A program made the position numbers and the translations under genes. A stretch of DNA of 64,000 nucleotides, taken from positions 62,001-126,000 of the forward strand of contig NZ_JQBR01000005.1 in the NCBI RefSeq assembly GCF_001438655.1. Direction: 5' to 3'. This document shows positions 32,327-41,164 of this stretch, piece by piece (position 1 is the stretch's first letter; every line of letters starts with the position of its first letter). The notes under the pieces were generated by a model. That model worked only from the letters and a program-made list of their open reading frames with translations, was not told the DNA's origin and did no database searches. Source of the stretch: Pediococcus cellicola (lineage in GTDB: Bacteria > Bacillota > Bacilli > Lactobacillales > Lactobacillaceae).

Positions 32327-33961
32327 ATGCAAAATAAGTGGAAAAAGCTAGGCACGGCGACACTTCTTTTATCAGTATTATTGGCGGGCTGCGGAAGCGC
32401 AAAAAGTTCTGAAGCAAAAAATGAAAGTTTTAGTGTGATGGAGCAAACAGATTTGCTAACAATTGACAGTTCGCAAATTACCGATTTGACATCATTTAAC
32501 ATGGTTAACAATGTTCAAGAAGGCCTTTATCGTGTGGCAAAAGGAAATAAACCCGTTGCGGGATTAGCAGAAAAAGTTGTGAAACCCACCAATAATGGTA
32601 AAACGTATACGTTTAAGTTACGTAAAGGGTTGAAGTGGAGCAATGGAGATCCGTTAACAGCACAAGATTTTGTTTACTCGTGGCGACGTACTGTCAATCC
32701 AAAGACCAAAGCGGGATATGCTTACATTATGCAAAACGTTAAGAATGCCTCGGCAATTTCTGCAGGAAAGATGCAACCAAGCAAATTAGGTGTTAAGGCA
32801 CTGGATAAACGGACCCTTCAAGTTAATTTGACACATGCCACACCTTACTTTAAGTATTTGATGGCATTCGGAACTTTCTTCCCACAAAATCAAAAGGCTG
32901 TGGAAAAATATGGGTCTAAGTATGGCACGGCCAGCAAATACATGGTCTACAGTGGACCATTTAAGATGGTTGGCTGGAATGGCACCAATATGAGCTGGAA
33001 GCTCGAAAAAAATAATCGGTACTGGGACAAGAAAAATGTTGCTGTAAGCAAGATCCCAGTTAAGGTTGTAAAAGACCCCAATACGGCTTTGAATTTATAT
33101 CAATCAGGAAAGCTTGACGATGCTTTGCTATCAGGAGAACAGGCCAATCAAGAAAAAAGTAATAAGGCTTTTGTAAAGTATGAACAAGGTCAAACTGGCT
33201 ACCTTGCTATGAGTTTTACAAAAGGTAAGGCCACTGCAAATGTGAACGTACGTAAGGCGCTCTCTTTAGTGATTAACCGTAAGACTTTGACGAGCAAGGT
33301 TCTTGCTGACGGCTCCACTCCTGCAAAAGGATTCTTACCATCTGCATTTGTGACAAATCCAAAGACGGGGACAGACTTTACAAAAGATGCGAGTTACCCA
33401 GAAGCTGTGGCACATGATGTTTCTAAAGCGAAAACATACTGGCAAAAAGGTTTGAAGCAAACGGGTAAGACAAAGATGAACTTCGAATTGGTAGTTAGTG
33501 ATGATGATTCACAAAAGAAGTTAGGTGAAGCCGTTCAAAGCGCTGTAGAACAAAGCCTGCCAGGAGCGACGGTGACCGTTCGATCCTTGCCTACTAAAGG
33601 CGCGCAAAGTGCACAGTTGGGCGGCAAGTTTGATATGACAATTGTGCGTTGGATTGGTGATTACACAGATCCATTAACATTTGCCCAATTGGAAACAACT
33701 GGCAACACGTATAACTATGGAAGATTCTCCAATAAGACCTATGATAAATTGGTTGCGGCCACTAACGGGAAAGATGCCAATAACGAACAAAAACGTTATG
33801 AAGATTTTGTTAAGGCTGAAAAATTGTTGATGCAACAAGAAGCGGTAGTTCCTTTGTATCAAGCAGTTCAAACACAACTAGTTAATCCTAAAGTTAAAGG
33901 GATTGTCTATCATCCAACTGGTGCTCCTTATGATTATAAGTGGACCCATGTTGAAAAATAA
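32327..33961 (+). CDS. oppA: Oligopeptide ABC transporter substrate-binding lipoprotein
   Basis: 544 residues of the SBP_bac_5 family. Lipobox LLAGC with the lipidated Cys22, then a Ser-rich linker. Family patterns: EGLYRVAKGNKPVAGLAEKV, LRKGLKWSNGDPLTAQDFVYSW and RKALSLVINRKTL. It binds peptides outside the membrane and hands them to an Opp permease, but no oppBCDF genes are adjacent, so it must use a permease encoded elsewhere. AAGGGGAT precedes the ATG. A branched-chain leader and terminator lie in front. A second paralogue is at 37514. Confidence 0.9.
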   Translation: MQNKWKKLGTATLLLSVLLAGCGSAKSSEAKNESFSVMEQTDLLTIDSSQITDLTSFNMVNNVQEGLYRVAKGNKPVAGLAEKVVKPTNNGKTYTFKLRKGLKWSNGDPLTAQDFVYSWRRTVNPKTKAGYAYIMQNVKNASAISAGKMQPSKLGVKALDKRTLQVNLTHATPYFKYLMAFGTFFPQNQKAVEKYGSKYGTASKYMVYSGPFKMVGWNGTNMSWKLEKNNRYWDKKNVAVSKIPVKVVKDPNTALNLYQSGKLDDALLSGEQANQEKSNKAFVKYEQGQTGYLAMSFTKGKATANVNVRKALSLVINRKTLTSKVLADGSTPAKGFLPSAFVTNPKTGTDFTKDASYPEAVAHDVSKAKTYWQKGLKQTGKTKMNFELVVSDDDSQKKLGEAVQSAVEQSLPGATVTVRSLPTKGAQSAQLGGKFDMTIVRWIGDYTDPLTFAQLETTGNTYNYGRFSNKTYDKLVAATNGKDANNEQKRYEDFVKAEKLLMQQEAVVPLYQAVQTQLVNPKVKGIVYHPTGAPYDYKWTHVEK

Positions 33962-33971
33962 ATGAAATTTG

Positions 33972-34010
33972 AAATTAGATTGGACTTATCATCATCCGAT
34001 CTAATTTTTT
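33972..34010 (+). terminator. Terminator of the OppA-like gene
   Basis: A 13-bp stem (33972-33984 with 33995-34007, one G-U) and a T run. Confidence 0.8.
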
Positions 34011-34117
34011 GTCTTAAATACCGTCCGGTGGGCAACTGATCTCAATTAGTTGCATGCTCATGGCACCGCATTTATAATGACCGTGAAAACGATATCGTAA
34101 AATGGTGAGGTGAGCAG

Positions 34118-34486
34118 ATGCTTGATGTATGGGGTTCCTTGAAAAATGTTCAGCAAACGGTGCAGGCACATTTGGCGTGGATTAAAGCTCGAAAATCCTT
34201 CGAGCGTGTTTTTGCGGTGGATTTTGAAATGGCTTATAGTGATTTTCGAGTCGTCCAAATGGCCCTACAATTGGCAGGTGAAATGGCTCTTTTAAAACGA
34301 TATACGACAGCCTATAGTGCAATTTACAATTACGAACATGCTTATGTACAAGGTGGGCTGGAAGAATTTAATCGGCAATATGGCGAGAAACTTGCTGATT
34401 ATGAGCAGACGGTTGTGACTTTAGAACAAATTATAAAAGAAATTGGCGCTCTTTTACCAGAAGATGATGCATCAAATCTGGTCTAG
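34118..34486 (+). CDS. Hypothetical helical protein
   Basis: 122 residues, mostly helical with no membrane segment or signal peptide. Notable stretches are HLAWIKARKSFERVFAVDFE and YSAIYNYEHAYVQGGLEEFN. A GAGGTGA site lies six bases before the ATG. It is followed 12 bases later by a small frameshifted gene, so the two appear to be an operon. Family not recognised; function not inferred. Confidence 0.65.
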   Translation: MLDVWGSLKNVQQTVQAHLAWIKARKSFERVFAVDFEMAYSDFRVVQMALQLAGEMALLKRYTTAYSAIYNYEHAYVQGGLEEFNRQYGEKLADYEQTVVTLEQIIKEIGALLPEDDASNLV

Positions 34487-34498
34487 GAGAAATGAGGC

Positions 34499-34755
34499 AT
34501 GCAAGAAATTTATTCTACAATTGAAACGGTGCGGTCGGGAGTCATTGATCCTAATGCACAAGTGATTGCGACTGTGCAGTGGCGAACCGTTTTGTTATTT
34601 GGAGAAGTGGGCCTTGAGGAAATTAGACAAAATTTGGCCCGAGCTTTGCCAAGCGCGAGTTCTTACGTCGTCAGTTTCCTAAGGGGCCGTATGCGTTGAT
34701 TGGACCAGTTGAAATTGAAGGCGGTCAGCTCTATTGGTTGGCCACTTATTGGTAA
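34499..34755 (+). pseudogene. Small gene split by a -1 frame change
   Basis: AGGAGA nine bases before the ATG. The first frame (MQEIYSTIETVRSGVIDPNA..., 66 codons) runs to TGA at 34697-34699. The -1 frame is open from 34627 to TAA at 34753-34755 and gives a sensible continuation (AKREFLRRQFPKGPYALIGP, then VEIEGGQLYWLATYW). A heptamer A-AAT-TTG with the X-XXY-YYZ pattern of slippery sites is at 34630-34636, at the very start of the overlap. Either a one-base deletion broke the gene or a -1 frameshift is programmed. Family not recognised. Confidence 0.6.
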
Positions 34756-34821
34756 GTTGAAGTTCATCGTGTCTTCTTTATAAGCGAAGGCCGTATTATG
34801 GGTTTCGAAGCTTAGTACCTA

Positions 34822-34861
34822 AAAATGAGGTTGCGGAAGATAGTTTCCGCAACCTCATTTT
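34822..34861. terminator. Bidirectional terminator
   Basis: A perfect 17-bp stem (34822-34838 with 34845-34861) with A and T flanks, between convergent genes. Confidence 0.85.
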
Positions 34862-34895
34862 CAAATTTAAGAATTAAAGTGTGAGTTGTATGAGC

Positions 34896-36311
34896 TTAAA
34901 GATTTTTATCCATGTTAAAAGTGAGTTTGGAAAGGGTTAAACCTTCCGTCAACAGATGGTAGAACAGGGACATGGTACGTTTCTTCATGGCTGCAACTGT
35001 TTCGTGGTTGGCGTTAGTCAAATACTCTGTAAGTTTTTCGCCAGAATAATTAGCGGCCTTTTTGTCAATTTCGGCCACACGACCACGTAAGCTTTCTTGA
35101 GAAGCAGTTAAGTAGTCAATATCTTCTTGGATGAATTTACTGTAATGACCTTCAACGACAGAAGATAAGGCACGATACATCCAGTAAGCATCATCCAAGT
35201 TCATCGTTTCAGCAGTGTGACTATAACTTGGGTCTGTATCTGTGGCGTTGTTATAGAACGGCACATATGGACTAAAGGCAGGCACACCAAAGTTTAACCA
35301 GAAAATAGCGGATAGTTCTTCAGGAACATTATTACGGATCTGGAGAACATGTGAATTCTGAGTCCGGTTCATTGAAATTGGGCGGAACTTCAAACGGTCT
35401 TTGTCATCTGCGTGACCAAATGGATCGTAAGGCGTTTCGTTGTAGTGGGAACTTAGGATGTAACCGACATCTTCAACAGAAATTTTGTGTTCTGTATGGC
35501 AAATGAAAGGTAATTCAGCTGATTGAGGATCCTGTTCAATTTCTGGATTCAAGTAATGTTGACCAAACCAAACCCGCGGTGTGTTGTAGTGACGGTCTTT
35601 TTCAGTTGAAGTCCCGAAAATATGACGGAAATTCCAGCCTGTTTTGTCAGGGTTTAAGTGATTTGTTTCCACAAACTCTTGAATACCTTCTGACCACATA
35701 AAGTTGTCAGGATCATTGAAGTCGATCTGTTGAATAGCTACTTGATTTGCAGCAACCGCGTAGGCATCATCGGGGATGCGTTGTGCCACCCAGTGATGAC
35801 CGGTTACAATTTCCATGTACCAAACATCATTTTTATCACTGAAAATAACGCCATTACCTTCGGGTGAACCATATTTGGCAATTAACTTACCTAAATAAGT
35901 GACACCGTCTTTGGCAGAGTCAATGTAAGGTAAAACCATGGTTGGCATGCTGTCTTCAGCTAAACCATTGGCAACTAAGGGATCATAAGCCAGAGCCTTA
36001 GGATTTCCATAGACACTTTCGGTGGCACTCATAGCCACGTTTTTTTCATTGAAGCCACTTTCGTCATAGATACCGTCTTTGTCAGGGTTGATGTTAGGAA
36101 CGGCACTGTGACGATAGCCCTTACTTGGTAATTTGGCCGTGAAGCCATTTTGTGACGAAGTGATAGTCTCGTTAACGTCGCTTTCAGCGGGATGCATATA
36201 AAAACGGTGGGGTGCAATTGGTAAAAATGTGTCATCATTGCGGGCAACCATGGTTGAACCGTCAATGGAGGCATTTTTGCCGACTAAAACTGTGGTACAA
36301 GCTTTTTCCAT
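34896..36311 (-). CDS. pepD: C69-family dipeptidase (PepD-like)
   Basis: 471 residues of the N-terminal nucleophile family C69. The catalytic Cys is in the N-terminal ACTTVLVGKNAS, which must be exposed by trimming the few preceding residues. Conserved blocks IDGSTMVARNDD and NRTQNSHVLQIRN follow. It hydrolyses dipeptides in the cytoplasm. The ATG at 36311 is chosen; a TTG just before it is possible since GGGAG lies 12 bases from the ATG. A close paralogue is at 59484. Confidence 0.9.
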   Translation of the reverse strand: MEKACTTVLVGKNASIDGSTMVARNDDTFLPIAPHRFYMHPAESDVNETITSSQNGFTAKLPSKGYRHSAVPNINPDKDGIYDESGFNEKNVAMSATESVYGNPKALAYDPLVANGLAEDSMPTMVLPYIDSAKDGVTYLGKLIAKYGSPEGNGVIFSDKNDVWYMEIVTGHHWVAQRIPDDAYAVAANQVAIQQIDFNDPDNFMWSEGIQEFVETNHLNPDKTGWNFRHIFGTSTEKDRHYNTPRVWFGQHYLNPEIEQDPQSAELPFICHTEHKISVEDVGYILSSHYNETPYDPFGHADDKDRLKFRPISMNRTQNSHVLQIRNNVPEELSAIFWLNFGVPAFSPYVPFYNNATDTDPSYSHTAETMNLDDAYWMYRALSSVVEGHYSKFIQEDIDYLTASQESLRGRVAEIDKKAANYSGEKLTEYLTNANHETVAAMKKRTMSLFYHLLTEGLTLSKLTFNMDKNL

Positions 36312-36540
36312 CAATGTAAAAAACTCCCTTTATATTATATTTGTTAAACCTATTCTAACTCAAAAGTTATGTGCGTGCATGAATGAGAAGTTAAAGAGAA
36401 ATGGAAAACGTTTCAGATAAATTAAAGCGCTATCATATTGCAACACGAAAAATAAAGTTGCTAGTTTGGTATAAAAACTTTTTTGTTTGCTTTATCTGCC
36501 AGTTTATAAGAGGATAGACGTTAAAGAATGGAGTGATCAC

Positions 36541-36672
36541 ATGTTTGATTTTTCACACTTGCTGCTAGGGTTTAATCATGTGCCCTTTCCCCGGACGACC
36601 GCTAAAATCATAGCGCTAATTATTATTCTAGTAGCCAGTTATTTATATAATTGGTGGCAAAATCGCCGATGA
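36541..36672 (+). CDS. 43-residue single-helix membrane protein
   Basis: ATG at 36541 with GGAG eight bases upstream. A polar N-terminus (MFDFSHLLLGFNHVPFPRTT) is followed by one strong membrane helix (AKIIALIIILVASYLYNWW) and a basic end QNRR. Its stop overlaps the start of the next gene (ATGA), so translation is coupled to the DNA glycosylase gene. Function unknown. Confidence 0.7.
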   Translation: MFDFSHLLLGFNHVPFPRTTAKIIALIIILVASYLYNWWQNRR

Positions 36673-37343
36673 CAGCTGCAAAAATTAGTTTAAATGAGCT
36701 ATATACTATTATGAATGCCAACATGGGACCCCAAACGTGGTTACAGCCGGGAACCGATTGGGCAGAATCACCTTGGGAAGTAATCTACGGGGCAATTTTG
36801 GTTCAAAACACGAACTGGCAGAACGTGGCACCAAGTTTATTGAAATTAAAGGCGAAAACCAATTTTGATCCGCAAAAAGTTGAACACTTGAGCCTAGCCG
36901 AACTTACCGAATTAATTCGAACAAGTGGGTTTTACACCCGAAAAACGCAAACTATTTTCAATGTTTGTCACTGGCTTGAAAAATATCAATTTGACCTTGC
37001 ACAATTGAAGCAGCGTTCGCAAACGGCTTTGCGCCAGGAACTGATCAGCTTGAAGGGCATTGGCAATGAAACAGCTGATTATATTCTTATGTATGTGCTC
37101 GATAAACCTAATTTTATGGTCGATGCGTATTCGCGACGCTTGTTTAGTTGGTTAGGTTGTCAGCTCCCTAGTGATTATTTGCAGGCACAAGCCTTAATTG
37201 AAAAGCAAGTAAGTTTTGACCTAAAAAAATGGCAAGACTTTCATGCCTTGATTGTGAACTATGGCAAAACTGTTAAGGGGAAAAAAGCCTTTACGCAAAG
37301 CTTCCTTGGTAAGTATCAAAATAGATTGAAACTGAATAAGTAA
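36669..37343 (+). CDS. Endonuclease III-like DNA glycosylase, MagIII type
   Basis: 224 residues of the HhH-GPD superfamily, starting at the ATGA overlap with the upstream small gene. The helix-hairpin-helix is LKGIGNETADYIL and the catalytic Asp is in FMVDAYSRRLF. The Lys used by endonuclease III lyase (in GxGxKTA) is replaced (GIGNETA), and there is no C-terminal iron-sulfur Cys cluster; both fit the 3-methyladenine glycosylase MagIII branch. It removes alkylated bases. A hairpin terminator follows. Confidence 0.82.
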   Translation: MTAAKISLNELYTIMNANMGPQTWLQPGTDWAESPWEVIYGAILVQNTNWQNVAPSLLKLKAKTNFDPQKVEHLSLAELTELIRTSGFYTRKTQTIFNVCHWLEKYQFDLAQLKQRSQTALRQELISLKGIGNETADYILMYVLDKPNFMVDAYSRRLFSWLGCQLPSDYLQAQALIEKQVSFDLKKWQDFHALIVNYGKTVKGKKAFTQSFLGKYQNRLKLNK

Positions 37344-37347
37344 TTGT

Positions 37348-37395
37348 AAATATCCACAAATGATGAGTAAAAATCATTATTTGTGGATATTTTTG
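37348..37395 (+). terminator. Terminator after the glycosylase gene
   Basis: AAATATCCACAAA pairs with TTTGTGGATATTT, extended by TGAT/ATCA, then T residues. Confidence 0.8.
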
Positions 37396-37416
37396 TATAA
37401 ATAATTAAAAATAAAT

Positions 37417-37444
37417 TTGACTTTCAAGAAAAAGATGATAATAT
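37417..37444 (+). promoter_or_regulatory. Promoter of the second OppA-like gene
   Basis: TTGACT (37417-37422), 16-base spacer, TAATAT (37439-37444). Unlike the first OppA-like gene there is no leader ORF between promoter and gene. Confidence 0.65.
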
Positions 37445-37513
37445 ACAGTTATTGTATATTTATTCCTTTTTAAATCAAAATAATGAATATAAATACTTTA
37501 GAGGAGCTATCAT

Positions 37514-39127
37514 ATGAAAAAGAAAATTTTTGTATTAGGTGCGGTTTTATTTTCGGGAATGTTATTTTCGGGTTGTTCATCAAGCAAAGCAGACAGTGAT
37601 ATAGAGACAATCAACGTCACTTTGGCCGGTAATCCAGCCACCGCCGATCCTAATAAAGGCGGCGATACCAATAGCGGGAGTTTATTTGCACAAACGGATG
37701 AAGGTTTATACAAATTAGATAAAAATCAAAAAATTGTCGCCGGTGTGGCTACTAAAGTGGTGAAGCCGACTAACGATGGTAAAACCTATACGTTCACGAT
37801 TAAAAAGACTGCTAAATGGTCTAATGGTAAAAAAATTACGGCTCAAGATTTTGTTACTTCGTTTCAACGCCAAGTTGATCCTGACACAAAATCGCAGGTG
37901 GCGAATTTGCTGACTTACGTGAAAAATTACCAGGCTGTCCAAGATGGTAAGGTGAAACCTTCAGCTTTAGGAGTGAAGGCATTAAGTAAACAAACATTGC
38001 AAATTCAATTGTCTAAGCCAGAACCTTATTTAAAAACGGTTTTAGCTACATCACTTTATCCAGTTTATAGTGCTTATGTTCAAAAGTATGGTTCTAGTTA
38101 TGGCACTTCATCTACGAAGATCGTTTCTAGCGGTGCCTATAAATTAGTTGATTGGAACGCAACTAAAGATACTTGGACATATGTTAAGAATCCTTATTAT
38201 TGGAATGCCAAACAAGTTAAATTAAGTAAAGTGAACGTCCAAGTGGTGAAAGATGATACAACCGCAGTTAACTTGTTTAAAGGGAATAAGGTTCAAGAAA
38301 CGGCAATCTCAGGTCAAACCGTTAGTCAATTTGCTGATTCAAAAAACTTAAGTACACAAATGATTTCACGAATGGCCTTTCTGGAGTTTAATTACAAGCA
38401 TTCGGCTACCAGCAATGAAAATTTATCCAAGGCTATTAGTTTAATTTTGAATCGAAAAACAATGACTTCCAAAGTTTTAGCGGATGGATCAATTCCAGCG
38501 CTAAACATGGTACCTAAGGGCGATTCAACGGATGAAAAGAATGGTAAAGATTTTGCAGGTGAAGTGGGTAATTTACTTTCTTACAATGTGACAGAAGCAC
38601 AAAAGAATTGGAAGCTCGCTCAAAAACAGTTGGGCAAAAAGAAGATAACTTTAGCAATGCTGGTTGATAATACCTCAACTGACAAACAAGTGGGTCAATA
38701 TATTCAAGGACAAGCTGAGAAGTACTTGAAAGGCCTCACTATTGAGATTAAACCAATGCCACATGCCCAGCACATTGGTGTGGCATCCAACGGTAATTAT
38801 GATATCAATCTAGATGGTTGGACGGGTGATAATCAAGATCCAGAAGAGTTCTTACAACTTGGTAACGGCCAAGATCCAGTGAACTTCACAAAGTGGGCTG
38901 ATAAACATTACACCAAATTAATGAATGAAATTGATGACACTAATAATCACACCACTAGTGAACGTTGGGCACTCATGCAAGAAGCCGACAAATATCTGAT
39001 GGCCAAACAAGGAATTGTGCCGTTGTATCAATCAACGGCCACACACTTAGTTAGCAAGGATGTTAAGGGCCTCACATATTCGAATCAGTCTGGAAAAGCG
39101 TTGTATCAATATGCATCTGTAAAATAA
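37514..39127 (+). CDS. Oligopeptide ABC transporter substrate-binding lipoprotein (paralogue)
   Basis: 537 residues, SBP_bac_5 family. Lipobox MLFSGC with Cys21 and a Ser-rich linker. The same family patterns as the paralogue at 32327 occur (TIKKTAKWSNGKKITAQDFV, NRKTMTSKVLADGSIPA), and the two share long stretches of similar sequence. AGAGGAG is seven bases before the ATG. It is cotranscribed with an M20 peptidase 14 bases downstream, which suggests uptake and processing of a particular peptide or N-acylated amino acid. No permease genes nearby. Confidence 0.9.
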   Translation: MKKKIFVLGAVLFSGMLFSGCSSSKADSDIETINVTLAGNPATADPNKGGDTNSGSLFAQTDEGLYKLDKNQKIVAGVATKVVKPTNDGKTYTFTIKKTAKWSNGKKITAQDFVTSFQRQVDPDTKSQVANLLTYVKNYQAVQDGKVKPSALGVKALSKQTLQIQLSKPEPYLKTVLATSLYPVYSAYVQKYGSSYGTSSTKIVSSGAYKLVDWNATKDTWTYVKNPYYWNAKQVKLSKVNVQVVKDDTTAVNLFKGNKVQETAISGQTVSQFADSKNLSTQMISRMAFLEFNYKHSATSNENLSKAISLILNRKTMTSKVLADGSIPALNMVPKGDSTDEKNGKDFAGEVGNLLSYNVTEAQKNWKLAQKQLGKKKITLAMLVDNTSTDKQVGQYIQGQAEKYLKGLTIEIKPMPHAQHIGVASNGNYDINLDGWTGDNQDPEEFLQLGNGQDPVNFTKWADKHYTKLMNEIDDTNNHTTSERWALMQEADKYLMAKQGIVPLYQSTATHLVSKDVKGLTYSNQSGKALYQYASVK

Positions 39128-39141
39128 AGGAGAAAGCGTTT

Positions 39142-40314
39142 ATGACAAATAATGAAAAAATTAGCATTTTACAAAATTTAATTAAAATTGAATCCGTGAA
39201 TGATCATGAAGCACAAGTTGCGGATTATATCAGCTCTTTATTTGAACCATACGCAGATCAAGTTGAAGTTCAAAAAGTTCCTTTTTCTAAAGGACGAACG
39301 AACCTTGTGATCACCATGGGCAATCCGAATGGAAAGCACCTTGGCTTCAGTGGTCATATGGATGTTGTGGATCCAGGAAATGTGGATGAATGGCAACACG
39401 ATCCCTTTTCTGGAGATGTTGATTTAAATGCAGGTAAAATATTTGGTCGTGGTGCCTCTGATATGAAAAGTGGGTTAGCGGCAGCGGTTATCGTGATGTT
39501 AACACTATTGGAAAAAGGAACTGAAATTGAAGGTCAAATTAAGTTGCTAGCTACGGTAGGTGAGGAAACTGGCGAATACGGCGCGCATGTACTCACCCAG
39601 GACGGTTATGCGGATGATTTAGACGGGTTAATCATCACGGAACCTCACATGGATGGTATTATCACAAGTTGCAAAGGGGTCATTGATTATCAGGTGACCT
39701 CCACCGGCGTACCTGCCCATAGTTCTCGTCCGGATATGGGAGTCAATGCGATCGACAATTTGATTCAATTCTACTTAGCAGCCAAAAAATTGATGGCACA
39801 GCACACTGAAGTGAATGCCACCCTGGGTCAAATGACGCATAGTGTTGATATTATTAGTGGTGGTAAGCAGGTGAACAGTGTGCCAGACTATGCCATGCTG
39901 AAAGGAAATATTCGGTCCATTCCGGAATATTCAAACGAGGAGATTTTTTCGGATCTACAAAAGATTGTCGATGATTTGAATGCACAGGATACTAAAATGA
40001 AGCTAAAAATTAAATTCATTTATCCAGAGGTACCCATCGTGAATGGTGAAAATGAATTAACTAAATTGGCACAAGAAATCAGTCCCAAATATTTTGATAA
40101 AACATTGCCTGTTGAGAGTTCTTCTGGGGCAAATGATGGGTCTGAATTTAGACAAGCTGAAAAACAGTTCCCAATTATTCTGGTTGGACCTGGCAATAAT
40201 TCTTCACATGGATATGATGAGTACGTGGCGATTGATCAGTACCTGACGAGCATCGATTATTTAACGGATGTTGCCGAACAATTTGTGGGTGTACATGTGG
40301 TAACAAAAATTTAG
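39142..40314 (+). CDS. M20-family metallopeptidase (ArgE/DapE-like)
   Basis: 390 residues. Zinc ligands and catalytic residues are visible: His72 and Asp74 in SGHMDVV, Asp107 in GRGASDMKSG, and the Glu pair in VGEETGEYG (141-142); a dimerisation domain sits in the middle (SRPDMGVNAIDNLI). The family includes acetylornithine deacetylase, succinyl-diaminopimelate desuccinylase and dipeptidases; the substrate cannot be told. AAAGGAG precedes the ATG. The stop lies two bases from the stop of the convergent tetR-like gene, with no terminator between. Confidence 0.85.
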   Translation: MTNNEKISILQNLIKIESVNDHEAQVADYISSLFEPYADQVEVQKVPFSKGRTNLVITMGNPNGKHLGFSGHMDVVDPGNVDEWQHDPFSGDVDLNAGKIFGRGASDMKSGLAAAVIVMLTLLEKGTEIEGQIKLLATVGEETGEYGAHVLTQDGYADDLDGLIITEPHMDGIITSCKGVIDYQVTSTGVPAHSSRPDMGVNAIDNLIQFYLAAKKLMAQHTEVNATLGQMTHSVDIISGGKQVNSVPDYAMLKGNIRSIPEYSNEEIFSDLQKIVDDLNAQDTKMKLKIKFIYPEVPIVNGENELTKLAQEISPKYFDKTLPVESSSGANDGSEFRQAEKQFPIILVGPGNNSSHGYDEYVAIDQYLTSIDYLTDVAEQFVGVHVVTKI

Positions 40315-40316
40315 GA

Positions 40317-40976
40317 TTAATGCGATTGGTCGCTGACAAGACCTTTTATAATTAACTTCAAGCCAACTTCAAATTGCTGTTTTGCAGATTGAGAATGGTG
40401 TTCCTGAATGGCATTTTGTATGTGTGCAAGTTTTTCCTCATGGGTAATTTGAGGAACTTTCGTCACTTGTTTTTGTAAATAGGAAGTCTGCTTGTTTGTG
40501 ACGTTATTTTGTAACTGATATTCTCTTGAAAGATGAATAACCAGTCCGGTTAAAAAGAAATTAATGGTGGCCATGGCTTCACTACTTTGTTGTTCACTAA
40601 ACCCAGCAGTTACTAGGATGCTGATCGTATGATTCATTAAAGATAGACGAATTTTAGATGAGGGAACAGTCGCAAGCATAAGCTCCGCAGCATGGGGATG
40701 AGCGACGTAAACTGAAAAGATGGTGTTGAATAATTGTGTGAGTTGTTGTTGCCAAGCAAGACGGGAATCTGGAAAAGTAATTTGAGCAGCAATTTCATCG
40801 GCCATCGCTTGTAGAAGAGCTTGTTTATTTTCAAAATGCCAATAGATGGTCGACACATCCACTGGGAGTGTGGCTGCCACTTTACGCATTGAAAACGCAT
40901 CCAAAGTTTGGCATTTAGCTAAAGTTTCCAGGGATGCTTGAATGATTTGGGAATGTGAAATTTTAGCTTTAGGCAT
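40317..40976 (-). CDS. TetR-family transcriptional regulator
   Basis: 219 residues. N-terminal TetR DNA-binding domain (residues 5-50, MRKVAATLPVDVSTIYWHFENK), then a helical ligand/dimer domain. It is divergent from a two-gene ABC exporter, and a perfect 21-base palindrome lies between that exporter's -35 and -10, so it is probably the repressor of the exporter genes. AAGGAAGG-like site upstream of the ATG. Confidence 0.88.
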   Translation of the reverse strand: MPKAKISHSQIIQASLETLAKCQTLDAFSMRKVAATLPVDVSTIYWHFENKQALLQAMADEIAAQITFPDSRLAWQQQLTQLFNTIFSVYVAHPHAAELMLATVPSSKIRLSLMNHTISILVTAGFSEQQSSEAMATINFFLTGLVIHLSREYQLQNNVTNKQTSYLQKQVTKVPQITHEEKLAHIQNAIQEHHSQSAKQQFEVGLKLIIKGLVSDQSH

Positions 40977-41089
40977 GAGGAGACCTTCCTTAATTTTTAT
41001 TTTTAAAAACTATTAAAACACTAATTTGAAATGATGTCTTGTTTTCTGTTAAGTAAAGAGGCGTTTTTTCCAAATTGGTGCTTTTTTAG

Positions 41090-41118
41090 TTGACTTATCC
41101 AACAGTGTTGGATAAATT
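41090..41118 (+). promoter_or_regulatory. Promoter with TetR-type operator
   Basis: TTGACT (41090-41095), 17-base spacer, TAAATT (41113-41118). A perfect palindrome TTATCCAACA-G-TGTTGGATAA (41095-41115) fills the spacer. Binding by the neighbouring TetR protein is inferred. Confidence 0.8.
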
Positions 41119-41164
41119 AGTATAGTTGTTATGATAGCACGGATGAAAGAACGGAGGAGTGCTT

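Noticed and set aside
40312-40319. Missing terminator between the convergent M20 peptidase and tetR genes
   Set aside because: The stop codons are two bases apart and no hairpin is seen, but transcription may end inside either gene; nothing positive can be claimed.
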